Shown here: positions 60,968-64,000 of the stretch, piece after piece
Layout of the letters: the number at the start of each line of letters is the position of its first letter
Position numbering within the stretch: the first letter of the stretch is position 1
DNA from: Epiperipatus broadwayi
Taxonomy: Eukaryota; Onychophora; Udeonychophora; Euonychophora; Peripatidae
Assembly (NCBI GenBank): GCA_028023455.1
Contig: JAQFVV010012544.1
Coordinates: 1,312,501-1,376,500, forward strand
DNA: 64,000 bases
Direction of reading: 5' to 3'
The notes under the pieces: model-generated
The model's input: only the letters and a program-made list of their open reading frames with translations
Databases searched by the model: none
Told to the model about the DNA's origin: nothing
Made by a program: the position numbers and the translations under genes

Positions 60968-63600
60968 CTATAAAATGATCAAACTTTTCTTCTTGCAGAA
61001 TTTAATGCATGTATTGGTACAAATAATATATGTTGGTAAAAAATTGTAAGAAATAATAAAAGCTGGTGTTATAAATGTAGTTGCTTTTTCATTAATGATT
61101 TTTTTTCACAACCAATGGATTAATTATCAGAAAAATCACTATTGCATTTAATAGATTACATTAAAACCAGAATATAAGAGAAATTTATATTGCACAAGCA
61201 CTTGCAAGCAAAGTATGTTGAGTAATCATATACTAAAACACTCCAAGATTAGAATGATAGTTGCATTAAATAACTGAATCTTATAACAATCATATTTACA
61301 AAAAAATTATGTTTGTTCTTTGTCATATTACACAGAGGCAAAATCCTTCATATAATAGTGCCAATCTTAGGATCTAATGCAACCCTCTAGCATCCACCTT
61401 TTACTTTTTTTAGCTAGCTGTAAATCTTTGAGTCCAAATTGAAAACACAATATTTTCAAGATAAGCTTATTAGCTTGTATAGCATCCATATTTTTTGGTG
61501 TCTTTGATTTTTAATAACCACAGTGACCATAATCATATTGGACAGGATTGCTATTAAACCATCAAACATTTGATTGTCATACTATTAAGACATGTAATTT
61601 TTTAAGGTGAGCAGTATGGATACAAAGAAATATATCTTTTTACTATTTTTCTGTTAATGATCTTATTATTTGTGACTTGGTTAAGAGAAAACGTGGAAGT
61701 GTGGCAAATAATAAATTAAATGGAGAGCTTCATAACAAAAATACACATTTACAAGAAGTTCAACACCCAAGAAGAGACCTCAAAAGTAATTATTCAATTA
61801 AAACAGCATAAAGACAAGATGTTGTTATCACTGTTACATTAGATCTTTCTTCAATCATTACAATCCATATCCAGAGATTCAGTATTACAGTCTTATTCAA
61901 TATAGCAAAGGCTGTCTCTCATATGTTTGCAATGATATTTTGATCAGGAAAGAAGTATTTTACCATATTTTGAGTAATGATGAAAGTATTGAAATGAGAC
62001 TTTTAGTGATATAATCATTTTATCTTCTCTCTTTATAGTATGGATGAACAAATGTATCCAATTTAACAAGTCAAAACAACTTTTTGTAATCTTGAAAATG
62101 AAAAAAATACTCATTATGATGATATATCTGGAGAACTTTTAAATGTGATGAATATTAGCTTCAAAAATATTGAAATTTTTAGGAATGTATGGATTCATAA
62201 AGTTGTACTTTATCATTTTAAGAATATTCGTCCAATTTTTAAAAATGACAGGAATATCATGGAATATCATTACTATCTACAATAGTAGTCATACTTCTCA
62301 AGGATTTTCATCAAATAGTTTTTTCCAATGATAAATTTTTACCAGAAACTCACTGTGGTTTTAGAGAAGCAAGAAGCATTGGAGCCATATGTTTCTTGGC
62401 AGAAAAATTCATAAAAAAGTAGGAGGAACTAAAGAATAATTTCTGTATTGTTTTTATTAAATCAATACATTTGACTCAAGTTATCAAACAGTTTTGTGGC
62501 ATTGTTTGAATTAATTAGTTGACCATCAAAGTTTATTCATATTATACAGCATATTATGATAAAATGAAAGAAAGATTTACTCCAAGTAAAAAATCTTGAT
62601 TGTTTGATATGGAAAATTGGTGTCAAATTAGGACACACACTTGCTCAAATATTGTTTTTGATTTTTACAACAGTTGCCTTTAGAACTCTTATGAAACAAG
62701 GATCAAGATGGGATACACATTTGATGGTGGAATTTCTTGTTTATATTAATAAAAAGTGAACCAAAAAATATTCATCTTCTTGGATTCTGAATTTACAGTG
62801 CAATAATAATTATGCTATTTTTACCTGTTCAAAAGTTAATTTTTCATTTGTACTTAATTTTTAATACACTTTATAAAACATTAATTTAATAATTAATAAT
62901 CAAAAACTCAAGTTTTTGTCTGCCAATGATAAAAGAAAAATTCTTAACTTTTAGTTTGGATGGGTGACAATTTGAGAATGTAAACCAATTTGAATATCTT
63001 GATAATTTTATAAATAGAAAGGTGAGCTTTTATATGGAGATTGAGCATATAATCCAGTAGTCTATTGCTTTTTTAATAAATTGAAAAATAAAATATTTTA
63101 TCATAGGAAAATAAATACAATTAAATTTACTATATATAAAACTATCATTTTGTCTATTTATCATATGGAAATGTAACTTGGATACCTATTAAAACATCAT
63201 ATATAAGACAATAGAAAAGTTTCTTTTAAGGATTCTCCATAAAATTTTAAAAATCATAAAATCATAAAACCAATTAATGTATTCTTTAACTTGTTGATTG
63301 TGATAATCACAACTTTTTGAACTGGACATGTGAAAAAAATACAGTACAATATATTTTAAAATGGTTTTATGGTTACTTTGAACGTAGTTTTGTGGTTGAC
63401 ATAGATGCTAGTTACATTATGTTTATCTCAAAGACATTCTAAAGAAATGCAATGTGAATTTTCTCATTGGAAAGATATGGAAGAGTGGCGAACTACAATC
63501 GAATATGTAATGAAGTATTTCAGAAAAAAATTCTCTGCAAAAGAAGTTAAAGACAACATTGCAAAATTGACATATTTTCGGATCATGGGTTAACTTATGT
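60968..63600 (+). mobile_element. LINE, part downstream of the mariner (EN to RT C-terminus)
   Basis: After the mariner the endonuclease resumes (LLAEFNACIGTNN, LHLIDYI, to about 61180). Bases 61350-62080 are unclear. RT begins at about 62230 with STIVVILLKDFHQIV and LPETHCGFREARSIGAICF (compare the Q-C-G-F-R box), then FCIVFIKSIHLTQV in place of F-I-D-L-x-K-A-F-D, then a V-K-L-G-H-T-L-A-Q-ILF line (compare V-K-Q-G-C-V-L-A-P). The C-terminus is at 62970-63600: FEYLDNFINRKVSFYMEIEH, LLRILHKILKI, then the frame 63405-63593 with HWKDMEEWRTTIEYVMKYF. This is the longest member of the family also found at 8.7-10.2 and 43.05-43.67 kb. The catalytic Asp of the third RT domain is lost. Confidence 0.78.
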
Positions 63601-64000
63601 AGATATCAAAATATTCATCTTAATTGTCCTATCATTTCTTTTACTTTATATTATTTTCTTTTGAAGTTGGAATAGCCATATTTATTTGTGAGTGATTACT
63701 GCTGGTTTGACGATAATATTTTCCTAGAAATAAAATGTTAAGATAACTTTAGTAATTCCTGTAAAAAATTTGGCAGAGGCATAAATTATTGTTAAAACAT
63801 AATGTAATATTGACTTTATAAGTCAATGATTAGTATAAATTTTAAAAAATACTATTGAAAGGTATTAATAAATAGGCATAACTTTTTTAATATCTATAAC
63901 TGAAATGAAAGTAACTACTGCCTACTGAGTTATATGATGTCAAAAACTATGAAAGACAGAATGATACTACTCTGTCTTTAAGTTATGTTGTTGTATAAGT
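63601..64000. other. A+T-rich DNA, nothing recognised
   Basis: Possibly the LINE 3' untranslated region at its start; no clear tail is visible. Confidence 0.4.

Overview
The window is animal-type nuclear DNA, strikingly A+T-rich (about three quarters A+T by eye). It holds no convincing host protein-coding gene: the open frames are short and most are chance, repeat-derived or relics of mobile elements. RTE-type and other non-LTR retrotransposons, Penelope-like elements (PLEs), a Ty3/gypsy relic, a mariner and tRNA-derived SINEs together point to an invertebrate metazoan. The sequence alone does not fix the phylum. All transposon reading frames seen are broken by stops and frameshifts, so this looks like an old repeat graveyard in an intergenic region or a very long intron.

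Layout. 1.9-11.4 kb: a LINE C-terminal zinc-knuckle relic (-), a 342-bp tandem duplication, an RTE 3' half (-), a second zinc-knuckle LINE 3' end (+), microsatellites, a degraded LINE reverse transcriptase (-), a PLE linker plus GIY-YIG endonuclease relic (-) and a small palindrome. 13.3-20.6 kb: dispersed repeats with hammerhead-like cores and tRNA-like boxes, and a nearly full-length but broken RTE (+). 21.6-24.6 kb: Ty3/gypsy pol relic (-). 25.3-37.0 kb: a series of inverted-repeat arrays. Two loci (26.0-27.4 and 35.6-37.0 kb) carry the same 399-bp unit in a 'two direct, two inverted' layout. A third (29.6-31.9 kb) carries an unrelated 337-bp unit in about 2.6 direct and 4 inverted copies, flanked by a 13-bp direct repeat. 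38-43.7 kb: two tRNA-derived SINEs in opposite orientation, a PLE palindrome, a palindrome with tRNA-like and hammerhead-like parts, and a LINE fragment. 44.8-51.8 kb is the longest stretch with nothing recognisable. 53-57 kb: a degraded LINE (-) and a 1.1-kb palindrome. 59.8-63.6 kb: a LINE (+) split by a 785-bp mariner with matched terminal inverted repeats and TA target duplications.

The main discovery candidate is the 399-bp unit. Each of its eight copies holds a 44-nt segment that folds as a compact type I hammerhead ribozyme: CUGANGA, short stem II, GAAA, two-base-pair stem III with a CAUG loop, AUC cleavage site, and a six-base-pair stem I. Five copies keep every core base. Stem I differs between the two loci by a compensatory C-G to U-A change. 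This is what is expected of metazoan retrozymes (non-autonomous circular-RNA retroelements). More degenerate hammerhead-like cores occur near 13.3, 14.45, 40.4, 41.3, 42.5, 42.8, 55.9, 57.55 and 57.95 kb, several in PLE-like or palindromic repeats. The density of long inverted repeats, at least ten in 64 kb, is itself unusual.
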